DNA from: MTP4 sp052056915
Lineage (GTDB): Archaea; Halobacteriota; Methanosarcinia; Methanosarcinales; Methanosarcinaceae
Assembly: GCF_052056915.1 (NCBI RefSeq)
Contig: NZ_CP195119.1
Coordinates: 124,001-188,000 of the forward strand
Direction: 5' to 3'
Length of the DNA stretch: 64,000 nt
Each line of letters opens with the position of its first letter. Position 1 is the stretch's first letter. The notes beneath the pieces are model-generated. The model was not told the DNA's origin and ran no database searches. It was given only the letters and a program-made list of their open reading frames with translations. Made by a program: the position numbers and the translations under genes. Below, piece after piece: positions 7,720 through 16,219 of the stretch.

Positions 7720-7995
7720 TCATTCTTCCTCTTCAACAAACATTTCCGTTCTTTTCCGGATTCCGACTTTCCTGTACTGCATGATATTCAGGCCATCATC
7801 AAGCCTGACTTCGTAGATCCCGAGCTGGTCCTGCGTGTCGGGAACCGCTTTTCTCTCAAGCACTTCGACCTGTATTTTCCAGGATTCGTCTTCCATTGAC
7901 ATATTGATAATTCCTTCTGCTTTCCGGTTCAGCATGCTTTCAAGGAATTCAACCGCTGTGCCACAGATTTTTTTTATATTCCTTCTTGTTGCCAT
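7720..7995 (-). CDS. gvpO: Gas vesicle protein GvpO
   Basis: 91 residues ending in an acidic tail (EEEE). The core VEVLERKAVPDTQDQLGIYEVRLDDGLNIMQYRKVGIRKR-type region, seen around residues 43-82, is the conserved GvpO domain (Pfam GvpO). The N-terminal ~35 residues form a helix. GvpO is essential for vesicle formation in haloarchaea. GAGGTG lies seven bases before the ATG. Directly upstream is an 18-bp tandem array, so its translation or its separation from gvpN may be influenced by that array. Confidence 0.92.
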   Translation of the reverse strand: MATRRNIKKICGTAVEFLESMLNRKAEGIINMSMEDESWKIQVEVLERKAVPDTQDQLGIYEVRLDDGLNIMQYRKVGIRKRTEMFVEEEE

Positions 7996-8014
7996 CCTGA
8001 AACACCTCTTTAAA

Positions 8015-8311
8015 CGGATTTTGAATTCTGAATGGATTTTGAATTCTGAATGGATTTTGAATTCTGAATGGGTTTTGAATTCTGAATGGGTTTTGAATTC
8101 TGAAAGGATTTTGAATTATGGACAGGATTTTGAATTCTGAATGGGTTTTGAATTCTGAATGGGTTTTGAATTCTGAATGGGTTTTGAATTCTGAAAGGAT
8201 TTTGAATTATGGACAGGATTTTGAATTCTGAATGGGTTTTGAATTCTGAATGGATTTTGAATTCTGAATGGGTTTTGAATTATGGACAGGATTTGAATTA
8301 TGGACAGGGTT
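8015..8311. repeat. 18-bp tandem array between gvpN and gvpO
   Basis: About 16 units of 18 bp, unit TTTTGAATTCTGAATGGG/A, with variants that read ATTATGGACAGGA in place of ATTCTGAATGGG. A higher-order block (several ordinary units, an AAAGG unit, an ATTATGGACAGG unit) occurs twice, showing block duplication. Each unit carries an EcoRI-type GAATTC. Because 18 is a multiple of 3, long open frames cross the array on both strands (six-residue peptide repeats), but they have no other support. It lies in the transcribed gap 20 bases before the gvpO ribosome site. From 8312 to 8549 no gene is evident. Confidence 0.9.
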
Positions 8312-8549
8312 TGAAGAGGGCTATGAAGCAGTGAACGTGAACGCAGCATGAATTTTGAGAAATTATCATGCCCGTGTCGAGAGTGTCCACTAACCTTTCG
8401 AAAAATTTTTCCCTGCATTCATTAATATCTATTAAATTTAAGCAGCCTGCTTAGCTTATGTCTTCTCTTTATCCCACTGCATATTGCTTAGCTTAAGTCT
8501 TCTCTTTATCTCACTGCATTTTTACTTAGCTTACCTTTTTCGGCTCGGT

Positions 8550-9623
8550 TTAACCCGTATTTTCCATTTCGGCAATACCCTCTCGGACAAATTTCTGCTT
8601 TTTAAGCAGGTCCTGGTACGAACTTGCTTTTGCTGCTATTACGTCCATAAGCAGCTGTTCAAGAGGAATCTCGTTTTCACCTCCCAGGTTTTTTAAAGCC
8701 TTTCCCACCATAATGCATGCCCTCGTTCCGGGTTTATGGGCAAGGTCCATTCTTTCTCTTACCTTTCTTACAATAGAGACTATTTTCCTGGCAGCTTCTT
8801 CGGAAATTCCTGCATGTTTCCGGACTATGCTCATTTCAGTATCAAAATCATAGTAATCCATATGGATGCTGATTATGCGGTCCAGCAAGGCGTCCTGAGG
8901 CCTATGCACCCCGGAATATTCCACCGAGTTGCTTGTCATTATGGCCCGGAACTCGGGATGTACCTTTACATACCGCTCCTGCCCGTTTTTTGTTGGAAGT
9001 TCAAGGATACCTTCCTCAAAGATTGAGAGCAATACATTGTTAGCAACAGGCCTTGTCCTGGAAAATTCGTTGTATATAAGCGTGTATCCGTGCCTGCATG
9101 CGCTTGTAAGGGGGTTGTCAACCCATTCAGGGGTTGTGACCTCGGTTTTTTTGGAAACATTGTGGACAAAGTTGTCTATCAGGGTCTCTTTTTTCACCTG
9201 GGCATATCCGCCCACCAGGTCCTTTGTTGTCACAGCCTCGTCTCCGTTGATCCAGACAATAGGCCGGCCTATATTTTTTGCGATATGCATTGCCAGGCTA
9301 GTTTTTCCACAGCCAGTCGGACCGATCAGGTGCACGGGATATCCAATCCTGAGCCAGGCTTCCACCCTTTGGGCAAGGTAATTCACAGTTGCCGTACTGA
9401 CAAAATTTTCGTTTTGCGGGCTCAGGCCTCCGTATTCGTTGCTTCCGGATTCATTGTTTCTGGTCACTTCGGCTTCGACCGGTTTTGCCCCGGGACCTCC
9501 TTTAGGCACCTTTTTTACCCCGGAGCCACCTTCTGGTGCCGTTTTTTCCGAAACTTTTTCGGCATTGGGCTGCAAAACCGTTCTTCTTCGGGCCTTTCTT
9601 AAATGCGGGGATTGGGGTTTCAT
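8550..9623 (-). CDS. gvpN: Gas vesicle ATPase GvpN
   Basis: 357 residues. AAA+ ATPase of the MoxR-related GvpN family: Walker A GPTGCGKTS at 101-109, Walker B region with YTLIYNEFSRTRP, sensor-1 TSNSVEYSG, and downstream RIISIHMDYYD. The first ~75 residues are a Gly/Pro/Lys-rich, disordered extension absent from many GvpN proteins. GvpN promotes growth of vesicles from bicones to cylinders. AGGAG lies five bases before the ATG. It is the second gene of the operon, 84 bases after gvpA. Confidence 0.94.
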   Translation of the reverse strand: MKPQSPHLRKARRRTVLQPNAEKVSEKTAPEGGSGVKKVPKGGPGAKPVEAEVTRNNESGSNEYGGLSPQNENFVSTATVNYLAQRVEAWLRIGYPVHLIGPTGCGKTSLAMHIAKNIGRPIVWINGDEAVTTKDLVGGYAQVKKETLIDNFVHNVSKKTEVTTPEWVDNPLTSACRHGYTLIYNEFSRTRPVANNVLLSIFEEGILELPTKNGQERYVKVHPEFRAIMTSNSVEYSGVHRPQDALLDRIISIHMDYYDFDTEMSIVRKHAGISEEAARKIVSIVRKVRERMDLAHKPGTRACIMVGKALKNLGGENEIPLEQLLMDVIAAKASSYQDLLKKQKFVREGIAEMENTG

Positions 9624-9707
9624 GTCTGCTCCTTATCAGCCTTGACCTTGGAAACTCATTACTCACAGGCTGTGTCCATTCAATTAATTAAAAAATAAAG
9701 GTTCCTG

Positions 9708-9935
9708 TTATGCAACAGGAACCTCGGGAGCCGCTTCCATTGCAGCCTGTTCAATCATTGTAATTTCTTCTGCATAGTGCAGGTATGTATCTATGGAAGA
9801 AACAACGACTCTGGCCTCAATGGAGAGGATCTCGATTCCGACAAGGGAAATCCTTGCCCAGGTGTCCACAACAATACCTTTGTCAAGTATTCTATCAAGT
9901 ACTTCAGCAAGACTCGAAGAGTCCGGGTTTACCAT
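9708..9935 (-). CDS. gvpA: Major gas vesicle shell protein GvpA
   Basis: 75 residues, near-perfect GvpA signature: SLAEVLDRILDKGIVVDTWA, ISLVGIEILSIEARVVVSS, then IDTYLHYAEEI. GvpA forms the ribbed wall of the vesicle and is the most abundant gvp product. The C-terminal extension (EQAAMEAAPEVPVA) resembles other archaeal GvpA tails. It is the first gene of the minus-strand operon, with AGAGGT seven bases before the ATG, and faces the divergent PadR-type regulator 660 bases away. Confidence 0.97.
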   Translation of the reverse strand: MVNPDSSSLAEVLDRILDKGIVVDTWARISLVGIEILSIEARVVVSSIDTYLHYAEEITMIEQAAMEAAPEVPVA

Positions 9936-9962
9936 TTTATTACCTCTTTTCTTTTTGATCCT

Positions 9963-9971
9963 GTATTATAT
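9963..9971 (-). promoter_or_regulatory. Candidate TATA box for gvpA
   Basis: On the minus strand this reads TATATAATA, 28-36 bases before the gvpA ATG. It fits an archaeal TATA box, though the predicted start site would fall near the Shine-Dalgarno sequence, leaving a very short leader; a more distal promoter remains possible. Confidence 0.4.
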
Positions 9972-10244
9972 AGAAATGAAAATTTAATTTCAGGAGGGGA
10001 GATTTCATCCTCATGTGAAAACTCCGGCATTTTCATAGCAATGCATCAAGCGAGATTCCTAAATTCCTAAAGCGTCTGTGTTGCTTTGCCATCACCTCTT
10101 TTGAAGTATCCTTTCAGGTACCACTTTTTGAGAATTGTACAGCAGGATATAGGTCAACAAATTAATAATATTTAGGATATTGTGCATTTTGTTTCAAAAA
10201 ATATAACGAATCACGCACACATCTAATAAATTATGTAATTTGAC

Positions 10245-10457
10245 CTGCAATATCCCTGCAAAAGGAAAAAGTACGAGCCCAGAGGTCCGCTTTAAAGCCA
10301 TTTGCGGTCGAAGACCGGTATCGGGAATCTCCCCTATCCTATGGGCTGCAATACGCTTTGAAGTGCCTGACTCTGGCCATCATTCTGGCTGGGATCTATT
10401 CTGGACCGTACTTTAGGGAGACGTGGAGAAATTCGTCCAATTGTTCCGGAACTTAAG
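10245..10457 (+). other. Intergenic block with an open frame but no start
   Basis: The 660-base gap between gvpA and the PadR gene is AT-rich at both ends with a GC-richer core here. The core has an uninterrupted frame of about 70 codons (includes ALKPFAVEDRYRESPLSYG and a hydrophobic LTLAIILAGIYSG) bounded by TGA and TAA, with no ATG, GTG or good ribosome site. It could be a gene remnant or chance. The flanks hold AT-rich candidate promoter sequence for both directions. Confidence 0.25.
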
Positions 10458-10594
10458 GGGCGGAGCTGAAAAAGCCTCAATATAAATAAAATTCCATCAA
10501 AACTATTTCCCAGGTAGCTGCCTCGGAAAATATCCGAGGATCTGGCATCGCGGGCAGATAGAAATTATTAAGGAAAGTACTTTTTGGTGAAAAT

Positions 10595-11023
10595 ATGTTT
10601 GTAAAAGATACAGTAGCAGAAATGCCAACTTATGATGGAAGCGAATCAGATCCCACCTCTAACAGGCCGGAAAAAATATCGGACTTCAGGCTATTCGAGG
10701 AGTTCGGGTCAAACGACGAAATTGAGACCATCATAAAAAAGCACCTGAATATAGTTGTCCTTTCATTAATCAAGAAAAAACCAATGTGCGGTCAGGACAT
10801 TATAAAGGAAATCTTTACTCAATTTAACGTGTTCATAAGCCAGAGTTCCGTATATCCGATCCTGTACTCCCTGAAGGATAAAGATGTCATAGAGATTCAC
10901 TCCCCTAAAGGGGACCTGAGAACAAAAATATACGTGCCAACCGAAAAAGGAGAAGCTATCATCAATGCAAAAATAAATGAATTTGCTCTTGCACTCGATT
11001 ATGTGCTTTCCACAATCAAGTGA
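10595..11023 (+). CDS. PadR-family winged-helix transcriptional regulator
   Basis: 142 residues. Residues ~48-140 match PadR-type winged helix: LNIVVLSLIKKKPMCGQDIIKEI (helices 1-2), SQSSVYPILYSLKDKDVIE (recognition helix with the S/G-S-VYP-L-L motif), and the wing with YVPTEKGEAI. The N-terminal 45 residues are polar and not part of the domain. PadR proteins repress or activate neighbouring genes; no ligand can be read. Divergent placement opposite gvpA makes it the best candidate regulator of gas vesicle synthesis, since GvpD/GvpE-like regulators are not seen. A hairpin follows the gene. Confidence 0.82.
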   Translation: MFVKDTVAEMPTYDGSESDPTSNRPEKISDFRLFEEFGSNDEIETIIKKHLNIVVLSLIKKKPMCGQDIIKEIFTQFNVFISQSSVYPILYSLKDKDVIEIHSPKGDLRTKIYVPTEKGEAIINAKINEFALALDYVLSTIK

Positions 11024-11052
11024 ACTGAAAATTCCTGAAAAATTTCCCTTAA

Positions 11053-11071
11053 TGCTCCTGCAATAGGAGCA
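11053..11071 (+). terminator. Hairpin after the PadR gene
   Basis: Perfect 7-bp stem TGCTCCT / AGGAGCA with a 5-base loop, 30 bases after the stop, followed by A-rich rather than T-rich sequence. It may be a transcript-end or stability hairpin. Confidence 0.4.
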
Positions 11072-11150
11072 AAAGTACAAAAAAGTAGAACCGTACATAG
11101 AAGAAAAATTTTACAAATGTGGAGTATTTTTGCCAATAACATGTCAGCAA

Positions 11151-11158
11151 ATATATAA
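11151..11158 (+). promoter_or_regulatory. TATA box for the small protein at 11197
   Basis: ATATATAA in AT-rich sequence, about 40-46 bases before the ATG at 11197; transcription would begin near 11177, leaving a leader of about 20 bases. Confidence 0.45.
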
Positions 11159-11196
11159 TCTAGAAGATATAGCTCCACGGAAAATAAAGTGATACC

Positions 11197-11505
11197 ATGA
11201 GCCGACGAAACGAAATTGATATTTCCATACCGATTAAAAACGGATGCGGACTGGCAAAAACCTCAAAAACGACATTAAAAGCCACGGTTACCGGCTATTT
11301 TGAGATTATCTCCCCTGATACGGGGACCTGGTCAATACTGGCAAGAATGAACGGAAAGACAATTCTGGATATCAAGAACGTAAAAAAAGGACAGAAGCTG
11401 GAGTTTTCCCATAAAACCGGCCTGAAAACAAAGCTGGAAGTTGAAGCAATATGGAGTGAAAATAAAGACACGACCCTAAAGGTTCATGCAAAAGTTACCA
11501 CATAA
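11197..11505 (+). CDS. Small beta-rich protein of unknown function
   Basis: 102 residues, not recognised. It alternates short strands with charged turns (TTLKATVTGYFEI, TGTWSILARMNGKTILDI, KLEFSHKTGLKTKLEVEA, TLKVHAKVTT), consistent with a single small beta-sandwich, basic overall and without signal peptide. It has its own TATA box and is followed by a terminator-like hairpin, so it is monocistronic. It lies between the gas vesicle region and the MoxR/vWA locus; belonging to either is unproven. Confidence 0.6.
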   Translation: MSRRNEIDISIPIKNGCGLAKTSKTTLKATVTGYFEIISPDTGTWSILARMNGKTILDIKNVKKGQKLEFSHKTGLKTKLEVEAIWSENKDTTLKVHAKVTT

Positions 11506-11560
11506 GGGCCGACTTTTCCTGTAAAGCATTAAATCAAAAAAGATATTTTCGGCAATGAAT

Positions 11561-11592
11561 GCAGGAAGCCTCTTTTGGAAAGGGTTTCCTGC
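11561..11592 (+). terminator. Inverted repeat after the small beta-rich protein gene
   Basis: GCAGGAAGCC pairs with GGGTTTCCTGC across a 12-base loop, 55 bases after the stop of the gene at 11197. It is probably a 3'-end hairpin. The rest of the gap to 12008 is AT-rich with no gene. Confidence 0.4.
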
Positions 11593-11834
11593 CACATTTT
11601 CAGCTTTTCCCTACCACATTCAGCTTTGGGCCTTCTCTGGCTTCACACGGGATATTAGGTACTCACAAATGCTATACAGAACATTTGTGAAAATGTCTGA
11701 TTAATCTGCCGGAGATAATGAGTTTTATTAATACAGGGAGTAATAATAACAATTTTTCCGACATTTAACCTTTAAATCAAGCCTTAATTTTACAAAAACG
11801 AATCAAAAGATGTTTTAAAATTCAAAATAAACCT

Positions 11835-11844
11835 ATATTTAAAT
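11835..11844 (+). promoter_or_regulatory. Candidate TATA box for the 12-20 kb operon
   Basis: TATTTAAATA in an AT-rich stretch, 165 bases before the first large gene at 12009. Several other AT-rich hexamers nearby could also serve, so the choice is tentative. Confidence 0.25.
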
Positions 11845-12008
11845 ACTATACAAATTAATCCATTAATACAAGCTAAAATCGCCTTTAAGCGGTTAGAAGC
11901 TCCATATTCAATAAATAAAGGAAGATAAAACCAAATATAAAGGAAACACAAGCTTCAAAGATCAAAAATGTTTGCAGAAAACTGACCAAAAATGTTCCAG
12001 GGAGAAAA

Positions 12009-14048
12009 ATGGAGTACAATAGTAGCAAATCGAATTTCGGGTCACTGTCTTTTGGCCTCAAGTTCAGGCATGCGAAATGCAGGACCCTGAAAATATATGA
12101 GGCCTGTGAAAGCCTGCAAGATCCGGATACTGAACCTGAAAGCGAACCTTTTGCACATTCAAGAGGGAGCTGCCCGAACCCGGAAGAGTCCGGGATTGCT
12201 GCTCCCTTCTCCCGGACAACAATAAGAAAAAGAGCTGGGAAAAACGAAGCCTCCGGGATTTCAGGTCTTCCGGTCTGTCCTGCAGGGGAGATCGGCGACA
12301 AAGTGCTTTACGCAGCAGGCCCGGGCAGTTCCGGGAATTTATACCTTCCGAGATACCGGCTCGCAGAACTGCAGCTCCCGAATCATAACCAGTACCTGGT
12401 CTCACTGAAAAAAAGCAGGCAGGGATGGGACCTAAAAGTCCGGCTGGAAAAATATCCGTATCCCGGCCTCCCGGCCCACGGGCTTAAGGAACTTCCCCAT
12501 GAGATTTCACTTACCCTGCGCTCTTCCGGCATTCCGGAGGACAGGCCCCCGGAGTTTTCCTTCCAGGAGCTGTTCAGGACAGCAGCGGGCCTGAATGCGG
12601 TGTTAAATATCCCGACCCTTCCGGAAAGGGACATGGTTTATAGCATACTTACCAAACCCGGATGCGGAACAGAGCTTATTGTCTGCCGCAGGATTGAGGT
12701 TGCGGTACCCCCTGAAAGCAAGGAAAACGCAAACCTCCCTCCGGACTCCTCCTGTTTCCGAAAGGTCCGAAGAGTGCTGGAAAATCCGATTCCTTTTAAT
12801 TTCCCTCCGGAACTCCATGAATATATATTCAGGGACCGGAATGAAATTCCCGGAGTCGGGCTAATCTGCAGGCAGGCCGGAGCAAATAATTATTACCAGG
12901 TGCAGGACAATCCGCATATCTTCTACTACCTGCCGGACAGTTTCAGGCTCGCAAGGCGCCCGGCTCCCCCCTGTACCCCTTTGCTTTCGGTACGGTTTAC
13001 AGGCCGGGGAAAGGTAAACCTTGAATACACAGCCAGGCCCACCACAGACCAAAGGCGTCTTGAAAAAGACGCAAAACTGCTCGAAACCTTTATTCCCGAC
13101 TCTCCTGACAATCCGGCAGGAGAGCAGAAAGTCCGGCTCAGACCCCTGCTTCCGGAGCCAGGGAAACTTAAATACTACCTGGGCCTTCCGGGAGAAGGAG
13201 GGCCAGGGCCTTTAAGGGAACGAAAAGGAGCTCATCTCTGCCTTCAGGAGGGGATAAGGGACCGGCTTATACTTACGGTCCCGGAGTTTAGGGAGGTCTT
13301 TGAAGCCCTTTTCAGGCCGGAATCTGCCATATTCCGGGGCAGGGTCGAGGTAGAACTTGGAGGGGGACTAAAAGAAAGCGTCCCGTTTATTGCCCGGCTG
13401 GACCGCATGGAAGGCAGACTTTTTGACTATGAGGAAAACGTAGATGCTTCGGGCTGCGGAGAGGTTATCCTGAGAAACCTGATCGAAAGCCCCCTGAAAA
13501 TCAGGGGGCTAGCTGCAAAATTCATTCGGGAACCCGACGAAGTAATAGACGCAAAAATTCAGGGCAGCCCCCGGTTCCGACTCCCGGAATTACCATTAAG
13601 CCTGAAACCGGCCGAAGAACGGCGTTTTCCTGTCCTGCCTGAAAGGCCTCTCCCGGAAGGCCCCCTTCCGTTTCGACTGAAGCTTGAGGTCGAAGGTCCG
13701 GAAGTGCTGCCTGACCCGGAAGCTATCTGGGACTCCATTGCAGAGTCCGGGATTTCCCCGGAATCCAGGGTCCTTACGGTAAAAACCTTTGTGTTCAGGG
13801 ACGAGGAAGCTGCGGCAGATATTGAGGAACTGATCGTCGAGTTTCCTGGAGGGAAGACCGTGGAACTTTCCAGGAAACGCAGTACTGCAAAGGTGAACCT
13901 TGACCTGCCGTTAAAGGACAGGGTCCTGCACCGTGAAGCTTTCGAACTCTGCCACTATACCGTAAAAACCGTTGATCGGAAAGGAAGGGTTTCCGCAGTC
14001 CGGGAAGGAACCGCCTCCGGAGACCTGCTCATTGTGGAGGGAAGATAA
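12009..14048 (+). CDS. Large beta-rich protein of the MoxR/vWA-associated operon (A)
   Basis: 679 residues, not recognised. No signal peptide or membrane segment, so cytosolic. The N-terminal ~90 residues are polar. Around 110-150 is a segment beginning NLYLPRYRLAELQLPNHNQ. Around 300-316 is DNPHIFYYLPDSFRLAR, which recurs in altered form near the N-termini of proteins B and D. A further shared element near 422-465 reads LTVPEFREVFEALF ... FRGRVEVELGG ... VPFIARLDR. The C-terminal ~150 residues (FRDEEAAADIEELIVEFPGG, HYTVKTVDRKG) resemble the strand-rich repeats of protein D. It has 6-residue AGGGAG before the ATG and abuts the next gene exactly (TAA then ATG). Likely a scaffold or substrate of the downstream AAA+/vWA pair (inference). 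Confidence 0.8.
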   Translation: MEYNSSKSNFGSLSFGLKFRHAKCRTLKIYEACESLQDPDTEPESEPFAHSRGSCPNPEESGIAAPFSRTTIRKRAGKNEASGISGLPVCPAGEIGDKVLYAAGPGSSGNLYLPRYRLAELQLPNHNQYLVSLKKSRQGWDLKVRLEKYPYPGLPAHGLKELPHEISLTLRSSGIPEDRPPEFSFQELFRTAAGLNAVLNIPTLPERDMVYSILTKPGCGTELIVCRRIEVAVPPESKENANLPPDSSCFRKVRRVLENPIPFNFPPELHEYIFRDRNEIPGVGLICRQAGANNYYQVQDNPHIFYYLPDSFRLARRPAPPCTPLLSVRFTGRGKVNLEYTARPTTDQRRLEKDAKLLETFIPDSPDNPAGEQKVRLRPLLPEPGKLKYYLGLPGEGGPGPLRERKGAHLCLQEGIRDRLILTVPEFREVFEALFRPESAIFRGRVEVELGGGLKESVPFIARLDRMEGRLFDYEENVDASGCGEVILRNLIESPLKIRGLAAKFIREPDEVIDAKIQGSPRFRLPELPLSLKPAEERRFPVLPERPLPEGPLPFRLKLEVEGPEVLPDPEAIWDSIAESGISPESRVLTVKTFVFRDEEAAADIEELIVEFPGGKTVELSRKRSTAKVNLDLPLKDRVLHREAFELCHYTVKTVDRKGRVSAVREGTASGDLLIVEGR

Positions 14049-15059
14049 ATGCTGTTAAAAAGCCTGCCTGATTTCCAGTACTGCCTGACCGCGGCCGGAA
14101 ACAGGGTCTTTGCGGCCCATGAGAAAGCAGGGGAATACATCCTGATGCCCGACAGCCTGGCTCTTGCAAGGCCTGATGGCAAAAACCGGGCTTGCAGGCT
14201 GACCCTTGTGCGTGGGAGAAGCCCGAAACTTGCCCCTGATCCCCACGGCCTGCTCGAATGCATGCCTGGCTTGCACTATCCCTGGGAAGAGGCCCTTCAA
14301 AGCATACGAAAACTCCGGCCCGGAGCCGTACTCAGGCCTGCGGGCTTTTCCCGGTGCAGCATCTTTCTGGAGCTGCCCGATGGGAAGAGAGTTTCAGGGG
14401 AACTGAACGGTATCCATTTCCTTTTCCATGAAAGCAGCTTTGAACTGAAGCTTTCCGAAGAGGCAGCCTGCATGGCAAAATCTTTGCAGGAAAATGGCCT
14501 CAATGGGGTATCCGGCGTGGCGGAAGTGGTGCTTGAGGGTGTTTCCCCAAGGCTTCCCGTAAAGGTCCGGTTTGATTCCCGGAAACTACTTGCCGGAATA
14601 GAGAATTTTTCCGGAAAAGGACAGGGCATAGGCCGGCCTGAAATATTGAAGTTTTTCAGCCAGCCTCCGGAGTATCTGCCTCTCGAAATCTCAGGGAAAT
14701 TGAAGGAAGGAACCCTGGAACTCAATCCCTGGCTTTTTGCGGAAACTCTGGCCGACCGGTTTATATACCGCTTCGGGACCCAACTATCTTCCGGAATAAA
14801 AGGGAGTTTCGAGTGGGACCTTTCCGTACCCTGCAGGGTTTTTAGGAGTTATGTCCTTCCCCTCCGAACCTTTGAAGCCCCGGGAAAGGCCACTTCCTGC
14901 CGGGAACTGGTGGTCCCCGCATTCCGAACAGAGCCGATGCAGGTGAAGGTCTCGGCTGACTTGCCTTTCCGGATATACGGGCTCTTTGCCCTGGGGGTTA
15001 CCCTGAGGGTCCCCCCATACCGGGAAAAAGCAGCGGGGTTTCGAAATCCGTGGAATTAA
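14049..15059 (+). CDS. Beta-rich protein of the MoxR/vWA-associated operon (B, N-terminal half type)
   Basis: 336 residues, unrecognised family. Residues ~28-41 carry EYILMPDSLALAR, a relative of the FYxLPxxxR element in proteins A and D. Residues ~150-195 (LSEEAACMAKSLQENGLNG, VAEVVLEGVSP, LPVKVRFDSRK) match in order the corresponding part of A and D, and LSSGIKGSFEWDLSVPCRVF matches a strand pair in D. It therefore contains the whole N-terminal module but stops where the others continue into C-terminal repeats; these follow in the next gene. The last 10 bases overlap that gene. Starts one base after the stop of A, so it is coupled. Confidence 0.78.
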   Translation: MLLKSLPDFQYCLTAAGNRVFAAHEKAGEYILMPDSLALARPDGKNRACRLTLVRGRSPKLAPDPHGLLECMPGLHYPWEEALQSIRKLRPGAVLRPAGFSRCSIFLELPDGKRVSGELNGIHFLFHESSFELKLSEEAACMAKSLQENGLNGVSGVAEVVLEGVSPRLPVKVRFDSRKLLAGIENFSGKGQGIGRPEILKFFSQPPEYLPLEISGKLKEGTLELNPWLFAETLADRFIYRFGTQLSSGIKGSFEWDLSVPCRVFRSYVLPLRTFEAPGKATSCRELVVPAFRTEPMQVKVSADLPFRIYGLFALGVTLRVPPYREKAAGFRNPWN

Positions 15060-15928
15060 AACCTGAAGAGAAGTATAGAGCCGTTATATCCCCGGATATT
15101 TTCCCGACTGCAGAACCGGAATATACATATTCGACCTTTGCGGTTGTCCGAGCTCCTTACGGGCCAAAACTGCTGAATAGCCCGGAAAAAACCCATAAAG
15201 GGAGCAAACTTAACCTGACAGCTCCGGACTTCCCCCTGAATTATGTATGGGTCGAAGCCTCCCGACGCCTGCTTGATATCGCGGAACTGCACGGGACATG
15301 CACCTGGCTTGAAGCCGGCCTTGAAATCAGACAGCCATTTGATTTCGATTTTGAGGCTTCAAAAGAAGAAGAAGAAGAAGAAAAAGGGGAAGAAGAAGAA
15401 AAAACCTGCAAACTGGCAATTGCCGTCCCCCGGGAGAGAGAGGGGAAAAAACAGGAGGAAATCCCGCTCATAGAAATCCGGGCCCTTTCCAGGACAGACG
15501 AAAAGATGCTGTGCCTTGCCCGCAGGGGCAAAAAACTCTGCCTGGACCTGCCATCCTTTCCCGAATACGGGCCTCAAAAGCTTGAAATCCGATGCATTTT
15601 TGAGCCCGGGGCAAAGTTCTGCGTAATTGAGCTTTTGCCCGAAGGAAAGGAGCCGTGCAGGAAATACATCAGTGTACGGCATTTCACGCCTTCTTCCCCC
15701 CTGCAGGAATGGACCTGGTTTGCAGATTCCCCTTTCCGGGGAGGATACAGGTTCCGGAAAAAGGTATTTGATAAGGAACCGGGGCCCTGGTTAAACCCCC
15801 TGAACCCTTCCGTTCCCCTCCTTATCCGGGTAAAAGCAGGCGAAGAGCGGGAAGAGCCGGAGCAGCAGGGAACAAAGACTTCCCGGACCCGTATAGGGCC
15901 CGGAACCCGCGGGAGCGAAAAATCGTAA
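15050..15928 (+). CDS. Beta-rich protein of the MoxR/vWA-associated operon (C, C-terminal half type)
   Basis: 292 residues from a GTG at 15050, overlapping gene B by 10 bases in the -1 frame and without a clear ribosome site. Strand-rich repeats (YTYSTFAVVRAP, LNYVWVEASRRLLD, EWTWFADSPFRGGYRFRKKVF) resemble the C-terminal repeats of protein D. A Glu-rich low-complexity stretch occupies ~105-120 (15360-15405), and the C-terminus is Glu/Arg/Thr-rich and disordered. B plus C (628 residues) approximates the length and order of A or D, so C may be a detached C-terminal half, made by reinitiation, frameshifting or gene splitting. Function unknown. Confidence 0.72.
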   Translation: MELKPEEKYRAVISPDIFPTAEPEYTYSTFAVVRAPYGPKLLNSPEKTHKGSKLNLTAPDFPLNYVWVEASRRLLDIAELHGTCTWLEAGLEIRQPFDFDFEASKEEEEEEKGEEEEKTCKLAIAVPREREGKKQEEIPLIEIRALSRTDEKMLCLARRGKKLCLDLPSFPEYGPQKLEIRCIFEPGAKFCVIELLPEGKEPCRKYISVRHFTPSSPLQEWTWFADSPFRGGYRFRKKVFDKEPGPWLNPLNPSVPLLIRVKAGEEREEPEQQGTKTSRTRIGPGTRGSEKS

Positions 15929-15942
15929 TCCTGCAAACAGCG

Positions 15943-15956
15943 TGCCGTATACGGCA
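15943..15956. promoter_or_regulatory. Perfect 14-bp palindrome before the D gene
   Basis: TGCCGTATACGGCA is a perfect palindrome in a 290-base gap (15929-16219) that otherwise shows only GC-rich imperfect inverted repeats. It could be an operator for the second half of the operon or part of an RNA structure. Confidence 0.35.
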
Positions 15957-16219
15957 TGTTTTCACGCTTACAACAGGTTGTCCTGTCCTCACAAGCCGTG
16001 AGGCGGAAAACCTATTGTTGTAATATCCATCAGGCCGGAAGCCCCGCATTCGGGCCGGCAGGCCAAAAGCCCGGTATGTGAACTCCCTGGACCGGGAAAA
16101 CTAATCTGAAAAAATCGGTGAGCTGATGCTCCGGAATTTTTTTGCCTGCCGGGCCATCCTGTGCGGGAGCCGGCCTCAAGCCTGAATTAAACGAAAAACA
16201 AAACCATAGAGGTATAAAA

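Noticed and set aside
241..8311. CRISPR array
   Set aside because: The tandem arrays have no spacers between repeats and unit lengths of 17-18 bp, and there are no cas genes.
8015..8418. Long open frames through the 18-bp array, with six-residue repeats, on both strands
   Set aside because: Eighteen is a multiple of three, so stop-free repeats stay open. No start signal, homology or operon logic supports a protein.
15020..15060. Programmed -1 frameshift between genes B and C
   Set aside because: The frames are related by -1 but the nearest A-run (five A then G) is not a full slippery heptamer and no downstream hairpin is obvious; coupled reinitiation at GTG is simpler.
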